Shown here: one piece after another, positions 1 to 10,359 of the stretch | Layout of the letters: every line of letters begins with the position of its first letter | Numbering within the stretch: the stretch's first letter is position 1 | Source: Sorghum bicolor | Lineage: Eukaryota; Streptophyta; Magnoliopsida; Poales; Poaceae | Assembly: GCF_000003195.3 (NCBI RefSeq) | Contig: NC_012879.2 | Coordinates: forward strand, 60,671,671 to 60,735,670 | DNA: 64,000 bases | Direction of reading: 5' to 3' | Made by a program: the position numbers and the translations under genes | The notes under the pieces: generated by a model | What the model was told of the DNA's origin: nothing | The model's database searches: none | Seen by the model: only the letters and a program-made list of their open reading frames with translations

Positions 1-1
1 A

Positions 2-1248
2 GCTGCAGAAAGGGAAAGGGAGAAAGAAGAAAATAGGAGGAGGATGCAAGAGGAGCTTGAAAATGCGAAGATAAACTTAAGAGAAGAAATGAAGCAAGAA
101 TTTCTTAATATGCTAGCGCAGCACAAAGAAGGAGCTATGGTTATGGTATTAGAATAATTTTTATCATTTGTACTGTTGATAGTCTTATATATGATTGTGA
201 TACCTAATATTTCACTCCCAATATTTGTATGTGTAGAGTACCCCACAAAACAATGCTAGTATGCAAGTTGCACCAACCATACAAGAGGAAGATGAGACCG
301 GTGGACATGAAAATGAAAATGAAGATGGGTTACAGGAGGTAATGACATTATTTCACTATGTTCCATATATCTTGAGCTATGTACCATGAGCTATAGCTAA
401 AATAGATCAAACAACTTGATGTTTGTAGACTCAGCCTGGAAGCGTTGTCACCATACAAAAAGGAACACCAACACCTGCTCGCTCCACTAGAAGTGCTGCA
501 CCTCCAAACAAAGCTCTTTTCAGCGAAAACACTACAAATGTGACTGCATCGAAGACATATATCACTTCACAGCAACTGATGAATAGAACAAGAAATAATC
601 CCAAAAGGAGAAAGGTAACAACCAGCTAATTGAGACCTAAATTCTTGCATGATATAATGAAGTGTGGCCTTCCTTGTTGAACTAGGAAATGTAGAAAATA
701 CACTAAAAATGCTTGCTGAAAACTGCAGCTTGTGCAGGTTTGATTGGGTGAACTGTTCCAAGTAGTAATCTACCTTTTCTGTGATACTTGATGATACAAA
801 AGTTGTACAGGGTTTAGAGATGTTTGTCATAATGAAAAGTCATGTTTTTAGAACCAGAGAATTCAGAGTTATGAATTTTGAAAGAAGCCGGTCAGGTTTT
901 GACCTTGGTCTGGACAGCAGGTCATGCTTGTGTTTTTTTATCATGATAACTACAGAATCTTATTTAACAAATAATTACAAAGATGTAGAGAATTTCATGG
1001 GCTTTCTATATTGTTAAAGAATATAATTTTCCGTTGTCCACAACTCAAGTTATGATTTTTCTAATCAACTAAACTGCTGCTGCCTTACAAATTCAGAGAA
1101 GGCAGCTGCTACTGTAACAATTGCATCCTTTAAAAATTGCCTTTATGTACTAAGGATTAGAACCGTTTTATATCATATCTTTACATTTGTGTAAGAATTA
1201 GTAAACTTAATATTATTCTAATATCTGAATTATATTTTTTGGCAGTAG
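2..1248 (+). CDS. CACTA transposase-associated protein, C-terminal part (5' end outside window)
   Basis: Four exon pieces read through with consistent phase: 2-145, 237-338, 429-614, and a TAG stop at 1246-1248 directly after a TTTTTTGGCAG acceptor. The first piece encodes a highly charged Glu/Lys/Arg stretch rich in EE and RR pairs, ending near MLAQHKEGAM, like the coiled-coil C-terminus of plant En/Spm TNPA-like (Ptta) transposases. The rest is acidic, then Ser/Thr-rich, and ends NPKRRK, possibly a nuclear signal. I see no catalytic domain in the visible part. The splice sites are my own choice, and the stop exon is the least certain. The family call rests on resemblance and on the adjoining CACTA terminus. 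Confidence 0.5.
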
Positions 1249-1559
1249 ATGGACAAGGTTTCAGTGGGAGACTCATAATCAAGCAAGGATGTAGCCGAGG
1301 AGATGATATGTTGGGTTGCTAGGAATTTCTCAAGTGTTGCATAGATGTTAGGAAGTTTGTAAAAAGTTGTCAAATAATAAGTTCATTGTACACTGGTTTA
1401 TGATTTTAGCTACTATTTCATGGGTTTGGCAACATATGGAATAATTAATTATAATTAATGTATGCGAGTGCAGTTGCTTTTGATATGGTTTATTGATTTG
1501 CGGTGATGATTTATTAAACCAAAATTAAATGTTACTAGCATTGTAATAAAAGGTATGCC

Positions 1560-2280
1560 TACGACCCATGATGTGTGACAATATGTTGTATGGCAACAGA
1601 CTTATTTACGTTGCAAATAATACTAATGCCATGATATGGCTATTGTTGCAATAACAATTAATCTTCCACAACGAATAAAATTGTGTGGCAAATTCTACTG
1701 TTGCAACGGCACCAAGGTCGTGGTAATAATGAACGATATATCACAATGATTAAAATAGCGTGGCAAGTGATACTGTTGCAACGGTAACATGGTCATGGCA
1801 ATAATGAATGGTATCTTGCAACGGATACATTTGTGTGGCAAATGATACTATTGCCATGCAAAGATAAGTGTGGCAACAAGTATACTCTCTCACAATGATT
1901 ACATTTGCGTGGCAAATGCTTTACTTGCCACGACAGAATGGTCGTGGCAACAACACCTTAGGCAACAAAATTCTAACGTGGCAACAAAAATCTATTGCCA
2001 CACTCTGCTCGTTGTATTTAACACCTCTCACTACAAAGACAAATGTGGCAAGTGCTCATGTTGCTACGCCAATGAATGTTGTGATAATGTCTTATTGCAA
2101 TGCTTGGCAATGTTGCAAGAAAAGCTAACTCTTGCAATGCCAAACTAGCAATGGTTGCAAGTTCTTTTTGCAACGTGACTTGTTGCAACCATTGCCAACG
2201 AATGTCATTTCATGGTATGAACTACCTTTTGCAACAAAATTGGGTCTATTGCAATGTTTTCTCATCGTTGTGCAAGGGTT
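1560..2280. repeat. CACTA subterminal TTGCAACG/TGGCAA array
   Basis: Dozens of copies of TGGCAA, TTGCAACG and their complements recur every 20-40 bases with degenerate spacers. Arrays like this next to a CACTA terminus are normally the binding sites for the element's TNPA-like protein. Short reading frames across this stretch are a by-product of the repeats. Confidence 0.7.
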
Positions 2281-2496
2281 AGAAGTTTGTAGTGTAATGC
2301 AGTGTGGAATCGGAAATCGCCAAACCAGACGAGAGAAGGAAGAAGTACGTGTGGAATTCCATGCGTGACAAGGACGTCGATGCATGGTTCCATCCATTCT
2401 GAGGCATGCATATATGGATCGATGCAGTGCAACAAGATAGGATCGGAGGAGTATTATTCCACAGAGAGTCCACATGCATAATCCGTTGTCACTCAT

Positions 2497-2498
<2 letters not shown>

Positions 2499-2569
<71 letters not shown>

Positions 2570-2586
2570 CGCGCGCGCGCGCGCGC
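2499..2586. repeat. (AT)n followed by (GC)n microsatellite
   Basis: About 68 bases of pure AT dinucleotide (2499-2566) run directly into about 20 bases of GC dinucleotide (2567-2586). The change from AT to alternating purine-pyrimidine GC could extrude or adopt Z-DNA. No gene is present here. Confidence 0.95.
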
Positions 2587-2680
2587 ATGCATGTGATGTC
2601 CAGGCCGGGTCGACGTCGTCAAAGCTGGAAGCCTTGGCACTTGGCAGCAGGCGTGGATCGGAGCACTGTACGTAGACGAA

Positions 2681-2693
2681 GTCAAATTTGACC
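2681..2693. promoter_or_regulatory. Palindromic W-box pair upstream of the chitinase
   Basis: GTCAAATTTGAC at 2681-2692 is a perfect palindrome carrying two head-to-head TTGAC cores. With the following C, the plus-strand copy is TTGACC, the full WRKY site. It lies about 520 bp upstream of the chitinase TATA box. WRKY control of class I chitinases is well established; activity of this site is inferred. Confidence 0.4.
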
Positions 2694-3208
2694 AGCTCCA
2701 ACTAGTAGAGTCTCACTTGGCTGCTGCCTGCCGGAGCCAGTACGGTTATACGTATAGCTAGGCTAGGCTGCTACGAAAATTGATATATCTTGCCACACAA
2801 TCCCTGCTTCCTGCATGTGAACACGTACGTACGTACGTAACTATATAGCTCGTGATTAAGCTGTAATCCTGGAGTAATATATGATTTGCGGTGTTCGAGG
2901 TCTCTATGGTACGTACACTAGCTAGCTAGCACGTACTACTACACTTAATTAACACATGCGTGCATGACGAGGATTGCTTGGAGCTTATGGTTAATTCATC
3001 ATCACGTCTCAATTTTCATCCACATATATATTGTTATAAGACGATGATGAATAATATACAATTAATAATCCAGTACGTAAGACTACTGTTCCAAGAGTGC
3101 GTGGTATCCACAATAGCGATCCACGTACTCTAACTCATGTTGCTGTGTCAGCTATCTTCTTGCATTCCACACATGCATGCATGCCACACCATGCAAACCG
3201 ACTCCTAT

Positions 3209-3215
3209 TATATAA
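3209..3215 (+). promoter_or_regulatory. TATA box of the chitinase gene
   Basis: TATATAA lies 132 bp upstream of the chitinase ATG, in a CA-rich leader that includes repeats of CTAGCTAG. The transcript would start around 3240-3250, giving a leader of about 100 nt. Confidence 0.6.
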
Positions 3216-3346
3216 GGACATGCTTGCACACCGCTTCCAGCACACACCACCCAACACAAACACCAGCTAGCTAGCAGAGATCCACGACAACACCAACTAG
3301 CTAGCTAGCTTGCCTTGCTTCTCTCTTTCACGTACGATATATATCG

Positions 3347-4330
3347 ATGATGAGAGCACTGGCGGTGCTGGCCATGGTGGCCTTGTTCGCCGCGTCGTCC
3401 GCACGCGCCGAGCAGTGCGGCACGCAGGCCGGCGGCGCGCTCTGCCCCAACTGCCTCTGCTGCAGCAAGTTCGGGTGGTGCGGCTCCACCTCCGATTACT
3501 GCGGCAGCGGCTGCCAGAGCCAGTGCACCGGCAGCTGCGGCAGCACCCCAAGCACTCCGACTCCCACCCCGAGCTCCGGCGGCGGCGGCAGCGTGGCGTC
3601 CATCATCTCCGAGTCCCTCTTCAACCAGATGCTCCTCCACCGCAACGACGCCGCGTGCCCCGCCAATGGCTTCTACACCTACTCCGCCTTCATCGCGGCG
3701 GCCAACGCGTTCCCGGGCTTCGGCACCACGGGCGGCGCCGACACCCAGAAACGCGAGCTGGCGGCGTTCCTCGCCCAAACCTCGCACGAGACGACGGGCG
3801 GGTGGGCGACGGCGCCCGACGGCGCCTACGCCTGGGGCTACTGCTTCAAGGAGGAGCAGGGCGCCGCGTCGGGGCCGGACTACTGCGAGCCCAGCACACA
3901 GTGGCCGTGCGCCGCCGGGAAGAAGTACTACGGCCGTGGACCCATCCAGATCTCCTACAACTACAACTACGGCGCCGCCGGGCAGGCCATCGGCGCCGGC
4001 ATCCTCGCCAACCCGGACCTGGTGGCGTCGGACCCGACCGTGTCGTTCGAGACGGCGGTGTGGTTCTGGATGACGCCGCAGTCGCCCAAGCCGTCGTGCC
4101 ACGCCGTCATGACCGGCCAGTGGACGCCGTCGGGAGCTGACACCGCCGCGGGGAGGTTGCCGGGGTATGGTGTTGTCACTAACATCATCAATGGTGGCCT
4201 CGAGTGCGGCAAAGGCGCTGATAGCCGCGTCGCTGACCGGATCGGCTTCTACAAGCGCTACTGCGACTTGCTTGGTGTCAGCTACGGCGATAACTTGGAC
4301 TGCGCCAACCAGAAGCCCTTCAACAGCTAG
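3347..4330 (+). CDS. Class I chitinase (hevein domain + GH19), single exon
   Basis: Endochitinase of 327 aa that cleaves beta-1,4-N-acetylglucosamine polymers of fungal walls. A signal peptide spans residues 1-21 (cut after SARA). A Cys-rich hevein chitin-binding domain spans about 22-65, with the [10 protein letters not shown] core. A Pro/Thr/Gly hinge covers 66-82, and the GH19 catalytic domain runs from about 83 to the end. The two catalytic glutamates are E148 in SHETTGG and E170 in CFKEEQG, 22 residues apart as in barley chitinase. The NYNYG and NIINGG motifs are also present. The C-terminus stops at KPFNS without a clear hydrophobic vacuolar extension, so secretion to the apoplast is likely. 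Translation could begin at either of two consecutive ATGs; I take the first. A TATA box and a palindromic W-box pair lie upstream, which fits a defence gene. Confidence 0.95.
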   Translation: MMRALAVLAMVALFAASSARAEQCGTQAGGALCPNCLCCSKFGWCGSTSDYCGSGCQSQCTGSCGSTPSTPTPTPSSGGGGSVASIISESLFNQMLLHRNDAACPANGFYTYSAFIAAANAFPGFGTTGGADTQKRELAAFLAQTSHETTGGWATAPDGAYAWGYCFKEEQGAASGPDYCEPSTQWPCAAGKKYYGRGPIQISYNYNYGAAGQAIGAGILANPDLVASDPTVSFETAVWFWMTPQSPKPSCHAVMTGQWTPSGADTAAGRLPGYGVVTNIINGGLECGKGADSRVADRIGFYKRYCDLLGVSYGDNLDCANQKPFNS

Positions 4331-4333
4331 ATC

Positions 4334-4336
<3 letters not shown>

Positions 4337-4376
<40 letters not shown>

Positions 4377-4460
4377 TTCAGTCTTTTTAATTAACTATAT
4401 GTATACAACGACAGTGGCGTATACGCTATTTTACCAATAATACAATAAGATGTGATGAGT

Positions 4461-4508
<48 letters not shown>
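4337..4508. repeat. Two (TA)n tracts in the chitinase 3' region
   Basis: Pure TA dinucleotide runs occur at 4337-4373, starting 7 bp after the stop codon, and at 4464-4508. The first would lie in the 3' UTR, so chitinase transcripts would carry a length-variable AU tract. Confidence 0.9.
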
Positions 4509-4510
<2 letters not shown>

Positions 4511-4557
4511 AGTACACCACAGATCTGCTACAAGCCAGCAGATCGAGCAATGAATAA

Positions 4558-4799
4558 GGCCTTGTTTAGATAAAAAAAAATTTAGATTTTGACACTGTAG
4601 CATTTTCGTTTTTATTTGACAAACTTTGTCTAATTATAGAATAATTAGGCTTAAAAGATTCGTCTCGCGATTTACAGACAAACTGTGTAATTAGTTTTTG
4701 TTTTCATCTATATTTAATGCTCTATACATGTGCCACAAGATTCGATGTGACGAAAAATCTTAAAAAGTTTTTGGTTCTTGGTGTGAACTAAACAAGGCC
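4558..4799. mobile_element. Grass MITE, GGCCTTGTTTAG family, copy 1
   Basis: A 242-bp element with terminal inverted repeats GGCCTTGTTTAG and CTAAACAAGGCC, flanked by the direct repeat TAA (4555-4557 and 4800-4802). The interior carries the family hallmarks: chances of TTCGTCTCG, ATTAAATATAGA-like and ACACAGTTT motifs. The 3-bp TAA duplication fits a PIF/Harbinger (Tourist-like) MITE. Four more copies or relatives occur in this window. Confidence 0.8.
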
Positions 4800-4802
4800 T
4801 AA

Positions 4803-6714
4803 AGCAAAAGGTTACACATGCATGTGTGAGTGTGACGTGCAGCCCAATAGAAGTACATACTGAAAAATACTGTTGACTGATTTATTGTGAGAAAAAAATA
4901 CTACTGACATTCGGGCCAAAACGAAAAAAGCGGCTACGAGTCATATGGTCAATATCGCGTGCGTAGTGCTCGGCGTCCGGCAACTGAAAGTCCAGTCTTC
5001 TACGACTTCCACGACCCTTCTTCCACGCGGCGCCTCTACCACAAGTGGAACTTTCTTTCTACACTGAACATGTGGTTAGCAATATCAAACTCAACGAATT
5101 ATTCAGAACCAGTGTTAATGGAGTTATATGAAAATCTCATGATATTAAATAAATCGATATAGTCATTATATCAGACTAGTTTTTTATCCTACAGGTGCCT
5201 GAAGGTGAAGATGGGACTACCAACAATTAAGAGAGAAGGTGTTTGACTAGTGTTGAGAGAATGAGTACTGATGGTTGGATCTAGAATAGATGGATGATGT
5301 TATCGCTATGAAAAGAATGTAAAATAATCAGGCGCCTGTGATTTAGCAACTCCCTATATCAAAACAGAAAGAAAAACTGCAAACGAAATGTTTTCCGAGG
5401 GAGAATCGTTAGGCAAAGGCCGCCAAATATTGGGCAAGGGACCTGGCGGTCCACCTCAAGGATAAATTTCTTGGTTGTTTGGCCACCAAGGTAAATTACG
5501 CCATGGCAAAAATTACAAAAACGTGAAGAAAATTAGTGAACTTGTAAGTATATATATTTCTCTCAAGGATCTCAAACCGTAAGGAATTGTGTTACAAACG
5601 TCAAGAAAAAAAAATTAGAATATCAGAAGAAACCTTGCGGTGTGTTGCTTCCTTACTAGTGCACCCTTGCTTCGTTACTAGTGCGCCACAAAGTCAATTG
5701 TGACTAAATGGCTGATGCATTACTTCAAGATTCATTCTAGTGAATTTATAATGAATATTTAAGACCCCGAATTCAAATGAAAAAAAATGAATTTGAAATT
5801 TTTAGATATCTTCGAGCACTAGAACTTTTGTTTAGGTCATTTCTCTATCCGAAGTCATTTGAAAAACTCATAAATAGCATTAATTTTTAAAAAATAATGA
5901 TTTTCCTTGTCGTTTTACAGTAACATTCGAGAATATTTCTATGAGTGAGTCTAAATAAAACTCTGTCCAATCATTCACCCTACCTTGTTTTCTCTCCTCC
6001 CATGTACTTCTTTCTCTTCTCCTAATCCTCTCTACACTCAAATGAGGCACACTCTACCTGGGGTCTATGCATGTGCGACTAGTGGCAAATGACTTGGTAG
6101 CGGCCATTAGCAAGCAGATTGGGAGCGGGGCTGCTACTATATGACCGCTGTCTAGCTAGGTGACCGGCCGGCCGGTGTAACATCCTGAAATTTTGCCATG
6201 TGTTGAAAAAACACAAAAAGTTTGATCTTTCTAAATTTTGCTATAGCTTAAATAAACATGACACATATGGGTTTTATTTTGTACCACTAATAAGATCCAC
6301 TTAATAGAACCAATCCACATGTGTGATGTTTTTTATTGTTGCTGCTTGTGAGTGTCAAACTTATGATGGTACTCTATCCATAAAACCCTCCTCGATTTCA
6401 AACCAAACCCATCTCCAAATCTAAGAAATTCTGGAAATAGATAAGCGTGTATTGAATTAGAAAACTCCTTTAGGCTCAAACCTCTCTCCCTCTTCCTTTT
6501 GGGCCGTGGGCACAGCCCACCTCTTCCTCCTTCCTTGTCCACATGGGCCAGCATTAGCCGCTTGGTACAACTGGAGTAGCCCACTCTCCGTCCCCTCCCC
6601 TACTCCTAGTTAGGCTGAGACCCTAGTCATCGATCTCTCACTCTCCCATCCACCGTCTTCATCTGCACAACAAGTTAAAAATATCGATTTAAAGATAATT
6701 ATATAACGAACAAA
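4803..6714. other. Intergenic, no gene recognised
   Basis: AT-rich sequence with only short, non-conserved reading frames. A TGTAACATCC motif at about 6176 resembles the start of a grass LTR, but I could not find a matching end. I see no RNA gene or further repeat structure. Confidence 0.5.
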
Positions 6715-7390
6715 ATGAGACCTTACCGAGAAGAACCCACGACTTTGCCGAGTATTTTTACACTCGACAAAGAGTCCTTTACACTCGGCAAAGGCTTTAC
6801 CAAAATAGCACTTGACAAAGTCCGTTTGACAAAATTTTCTTCGGCAAAGAGACTTTGCCGAGTGTTTAATTTGTCGAGTGTTTCGAGTGGCACTCGGCAA
6901 ATTTCGGTCGTTACAACACCGGCCATCAACGGCTATTTTGCCGAGTGCCCGGCCCGGCACTCGGCAATTTTTTTAATTTCTTTTTAAATATATTTTTTGC
7001 CGAGTGCTCCTGGCCCTGGCACTCAGCAAAGTTTTTTCTTAAACAAATTCTTTACCGAATGCCCCTGGTCAAAGCACTCAACAAAGTTTTTTTTCTTTTT
7101 TTTTTCTAAAAAATTGCTTTAACGAGTGTCCTAGCCCCGGCACTCGACAAAAGTTTTTTCTCTTTTTTTTTAAAAAAAATGCTTTGTCGAGTGTCTCTGG
7201 TCCTGGCACTCGGTAAAGTTTTTTTTAAAAAAAAATTGCTTTTGCTGAGTGTCTTGATCTCGGCACTTGGCAAAGTTTTTTTTAAAAAAAAAAATTGTGT
7301 TGCCGAGTGTCTCTAACCCTGACAATCGGCAAAGGCTTTTTTTTTTCTTTCTTTTTAAGAAATATCTTTGTGTGAGTGCCCCTGTCCAAG
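6715..7390. repeat. TTTGCCGAGTG tandem array, CACTA-like subterminal fragment
   Basis: About eight to ten degenerate units of roughly 55-66 bp. Each starts near TTTGCCGAGTG and contains the inverse motif CACTCGGCAAA a few bases later, followed by a T-rich or A-rich spacer. The paired motifs would form small hairpins. This motif is typical of subterminal regions of a maize/sorghum CACTA family (from memory). No CACTA terminus is visible at either side, so this is a fragment. Confidence 0.6.
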
Positions 7391-7524
7391 GCACATCGAT
7401 GTCACGGGACAGTAGTTAGCACTTGCAGTATACTTTATTTCTCTTGTGAGTTCCCTGCACTTGCAGATTCTCTTGTCAGAAATCAATGCTTACGAGGTAG
7501 ACTCACTGATTTCTGCTTAACTAA

Positions 7525-7890
7525 GAGCATCTCAAACCGTTTTGCACAGATCGTTTGACAAATAAGAGAGTTTACTAAGTCCTAAATAAATATAGCAAAA
7601 GTGAAAAGAGGCAATCTTCAATGGTTTGACATTAATTACTTGGCAAAAATGAAAACCTGGCGGCGTGAGGAGGGAGTAATTGTGTGACCACGCGCGGGGA
7701 CGACAGAGTTCGCGCGAGGGACGCGATGCCAAGCGCGGAGGGGCTTGGCATATATACGAGTCCTTCCCCTCTATTTGCCAAGTTAACAAAATTGCAAATC
7801 CCAATTGCCAAACCGTTGGGTAGGTATTTTTTAGACTTTTTTGCAAATACATGAATGCAAAGCCTATTTGCCAAACGGTCGGGGATACTC
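7525..7890. mobile_element. MITE with TAA target duplication (GAGCATCTC type)
   Basis: A 366-bp element flanked by TAA at 7522-7524 and 7891-7893. Its imperfect inverted ends are GAGCATCTCAAACCGTTT on the left and AAACGGTCGGGGATACTC on the right. The 3-bp TAA duplication suggests a PIF/Harbinger-type MITE. It has no coding capacity. Confidence 0.65.
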
Positions 7891-7932
7891 TAATTAAAAT
7901 CTTTCTAGCCTTGTCCTGAGCGCCCTACAACT

Positions 7933-8446
7933 AAGCCTGGGCATTCGGGTTATCCGATTTTTTCAGTTCGGGTAATTCAAAATTCGGATAATGAAAATTG
8001 TTACCCGATATTAGTTCAAAAAACACTATCTGCAATTTCGAGTACACGCTAATTCGGGTTCGGGTATTCCCGATTTACCCGAATTTTCAAAAAACAACAC
8101 ACTATACAAAATTTCAATAGCAATTTATATATAATTTCAGCAGCGATTTGTATAGAATTTCAATAGCATTTTGTAGAGAATAATATATTACTATCACTTG
8201 TTCAAACAAAGAGAATTATGTTCTAATAAAATGATAAGTTCTAATATTTAACTATCAACACATGATAAATACAAAGATATAGACAAATATTTGGGTAATT
8301 CGGGTACCGGGAGATATTACCCGAATTACCCAAACTAATTTCGGGTAATCAACATCGCTATCCGAATTTAGGATCGGGTACCTCGGGTTCGGGTAATTCG
8401 GATTCGGATCCGTGTAATGGGTATCGGATAATTTGCCCGGGCCTAC
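7933..8446. mobile_element. Non-autonomous hAT-type element with 8-bp target duplication
   Basis: A 514-bp element flanked by the perfect 8-bp direct repeat CTACAACT (7925-7932 and 8447-8454). The ends are imperfect inverted repeats: AAGCCTGGGCATTCGGG on the left and TTGCCCGGGCCTAC on the right. The inside is filled with short variations on TTCGGGTAATTCGGGT. An 8-bp duplication is diagnostic of the hAT superfamily. Confidence 0.75.
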
Positions 8447-8454
8447 CTACAACT

Positions 8455-10186
8455 GAGTCAACTTAATTAGATTAGCTCATTATATTGTACCGATGAGGAG
8501 CACCCTTCATTCATCTGCCTTGAAACTTGTCTCCTCTCTCTCCCCCACCTTAGAGGCCATATGTGCAACCACCCGTCCCAAAGTCCATTTGATTAGGAGC
8601 TTGACTATTGAAAGAATGAGAAGATGCATGTCCAATAGGGATGGAGTGAATTAAGATAATCTAAAAGTTTCACAAAAATAAAATCTATGTTTAGCTAAAT
8701 TCACCCATACATGTTGTTCTATGTCTGTAGCACAAAACTTTTGCACCCTAAGTTCGAACCCTACACTAGCATGACAATTATAGGAATATAAATTACAAGG
8801 AATTATATGCATAATGTAAAGAGGGAGCAAGGGACACAACGATGTTTCATGAGAGGTATCGGAGAGTTGTCACTCCTCACTAGTCCTTGTTAGAGCACCT
8901 CACAAGATATAGCTCCCCCTTGATCTATGCAAGGACCAAGCAGTGCTCTCTAGTGGTTGATCATTCTCCAAGATGGAACGGTACGATGGACCATTGAAAC
9001 TATGTACGCCAACTTGGGCCTCTCACGATCTTCACTAAGAGGTCACCGAGCACCAATCATTACCAACCCATCTTGGTGATGTCAATTGAAGGGACCGTGA
9101 ATCCTAAGAGAGGAAGGGTGAATTAGATAACGTAAAAACTATTCGGACAACCAAAACCTACTTATAAAATATATGCAAGACTTTATCTAGATATGTGGAC
9201 TATGCATGGTTTTGCTAGGTGTTATTGTCAATAACACAAAGGAGTCATGCAACCTAGGTTGGTCCAAACTTATTCAACTAAACTAGAAATGTAGACTAGA
9301 AATGGTGAAGCATACAACCTAGGAAAAGCTAGGTAAATGTAGAAAGTGTAAATAGGTTAGAGATGTAAATTCCCACGATGATGATTTTACCTAAGGTGTC
9401 GAAAAGCTCACACTTTTTTCTAGTCCTTGGATCCTCGTATCTCCTAGCAAGGATGCCATCGCAAAGGCCAAGCTCGTGATGAGTTAACTCCGTGTGAATC
9501 ATCCACGAGCCTTCCCCACATCTGAGTGGGTCTTCTGTGGCCTTCTCCCAGACCACTTTCATTGTCTTTATTATCGAGCTTCCATTCAAAACACTGCAGG
9601 CCTCTCGTTCCCTCTGATACCCTTGTGCTGGGACTACAGGTTACTTGCGAGGCTCAATTTAGCAAAGGTAGTGTGTTGTGGTATTGGTTCACTTTTCCAA
9701 AATTAACTAAGACAATATAGGGTTTTATTTGCCTTGTTTTCCCTAAACGAGGTGGTTGATCTGTGGTTTGCCTATATCAATACAGTTCAGGTGGGAAGAT
9801 GCTTTGCCCCCCCCCCCCCCCCCTTTGAACATTCAAAAAAAGAAAAGGAAAGGAAAAAAATAAAATGATGATGGACTACATGTTCTAAAAGGCGAGTACT
9901 CTTTGCAAGAATACCTTGCTACTGTACAAAGCAAATCCCCACGACCTCTCAAGCTGGAGCAACCATGGCACCACTCAGGGTAACTTAATCTTAATGGCAT
10001 GGATGACAGCGCAAACTAGCTGTTAATGTACTTTAATTTGTTGTATATGCATGCCACGTATGTGTTCTAGCTCATCATCAGTATATAGTATATGATGCCA
10101 TCCAAGATATACTCATGCTAACTTAGCTAGCTCTGTGTATGCGTGTATCTCGCTAGCTAGCCATCTCTCTAAACGTACGCAACTAC

Positions 10187-10187
<1 letters not shown>
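8455..10187. other. Intergenic with degenerate repeat-like sequence
   Basis: No gene recognised. The stretch around 8880-9340 has the look of an old retrotransposon remnant (a phrase near 9110 ending GGTGAATTAGATAA recalls grass LTR elements), but I cannot assign it. The stretch 9490-9845 ends in a 17-base C run (9807-9823) and an A-rich tail and could be a LINE 3' end; this is weak. Confidence 0.3.

Positions 10188-10237
<50 letters not shown>
10188..10237. repeat. (AT)n microsatellite downstream of the NAC gene
   Basis: About 50 bases of pure AT dinucleotide lie roughly 120 bp past the NAC stop codon, in or just after its 3' UTR. Confidence 0.9.
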
Positions 10238-10239
<2 letters not shown>

Positions 10240-10359
10240 AGTATGCTGCTGTAAATTAAAACTATATATGCTATATTATATAACTAGGTCTCTGTGTAGC
10301 AACAATGACTATATATAGCTATTTGATGGAGGATTTCTTGAGATATATATATGGATTGG

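Larger units (their letters stand above)
1..2294 (+). mobile_element. Right end of a CACTA (En/Spm) DNA transposon
   Basis: The window opens inside a CACTA element. Its last transposase exons are at 2-1248. From about 1560 to 2280 there is a subterminal array of short TTGCAACG / TGGCAA motifs in both orientations. The sequence ends at 2294 with TTTGTAGTG, whose reverse complement begins CACTACAAA, the usual terminus of the superfamily. The left end lies before base 1, so the 3-bp target duplication (candidate TAA at 2295-2297) cannot be confirmed. Confidence 0.75.

Noticed and set aside
1868..2282. Overlapping small reading frames
   Set aside because: They arise from the CACTA subterminal repeat motifs.
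2125..2701. Reading frames with long Ile-Tyr repeats
   Set aside because: They translate the (AT)n microsatellite and have no protein-like sequence outside it.
3305..4140. Long reading frames on both strands across the chitinase gene
   Set aside because: They are shadows of a GC-rich single-exon gene. Only the frame 3347-4330 has family motifs.
6173..6200. TGTAACATCC motif as the start of an LTR
   Set aside because: No matching GGATGTTACA end was found within a sensible distance.
9490..9845. Possible LINE 3' end before the 17-base C run
   Set aside because: No target duplication or reverse transcriptase segment could be identified.
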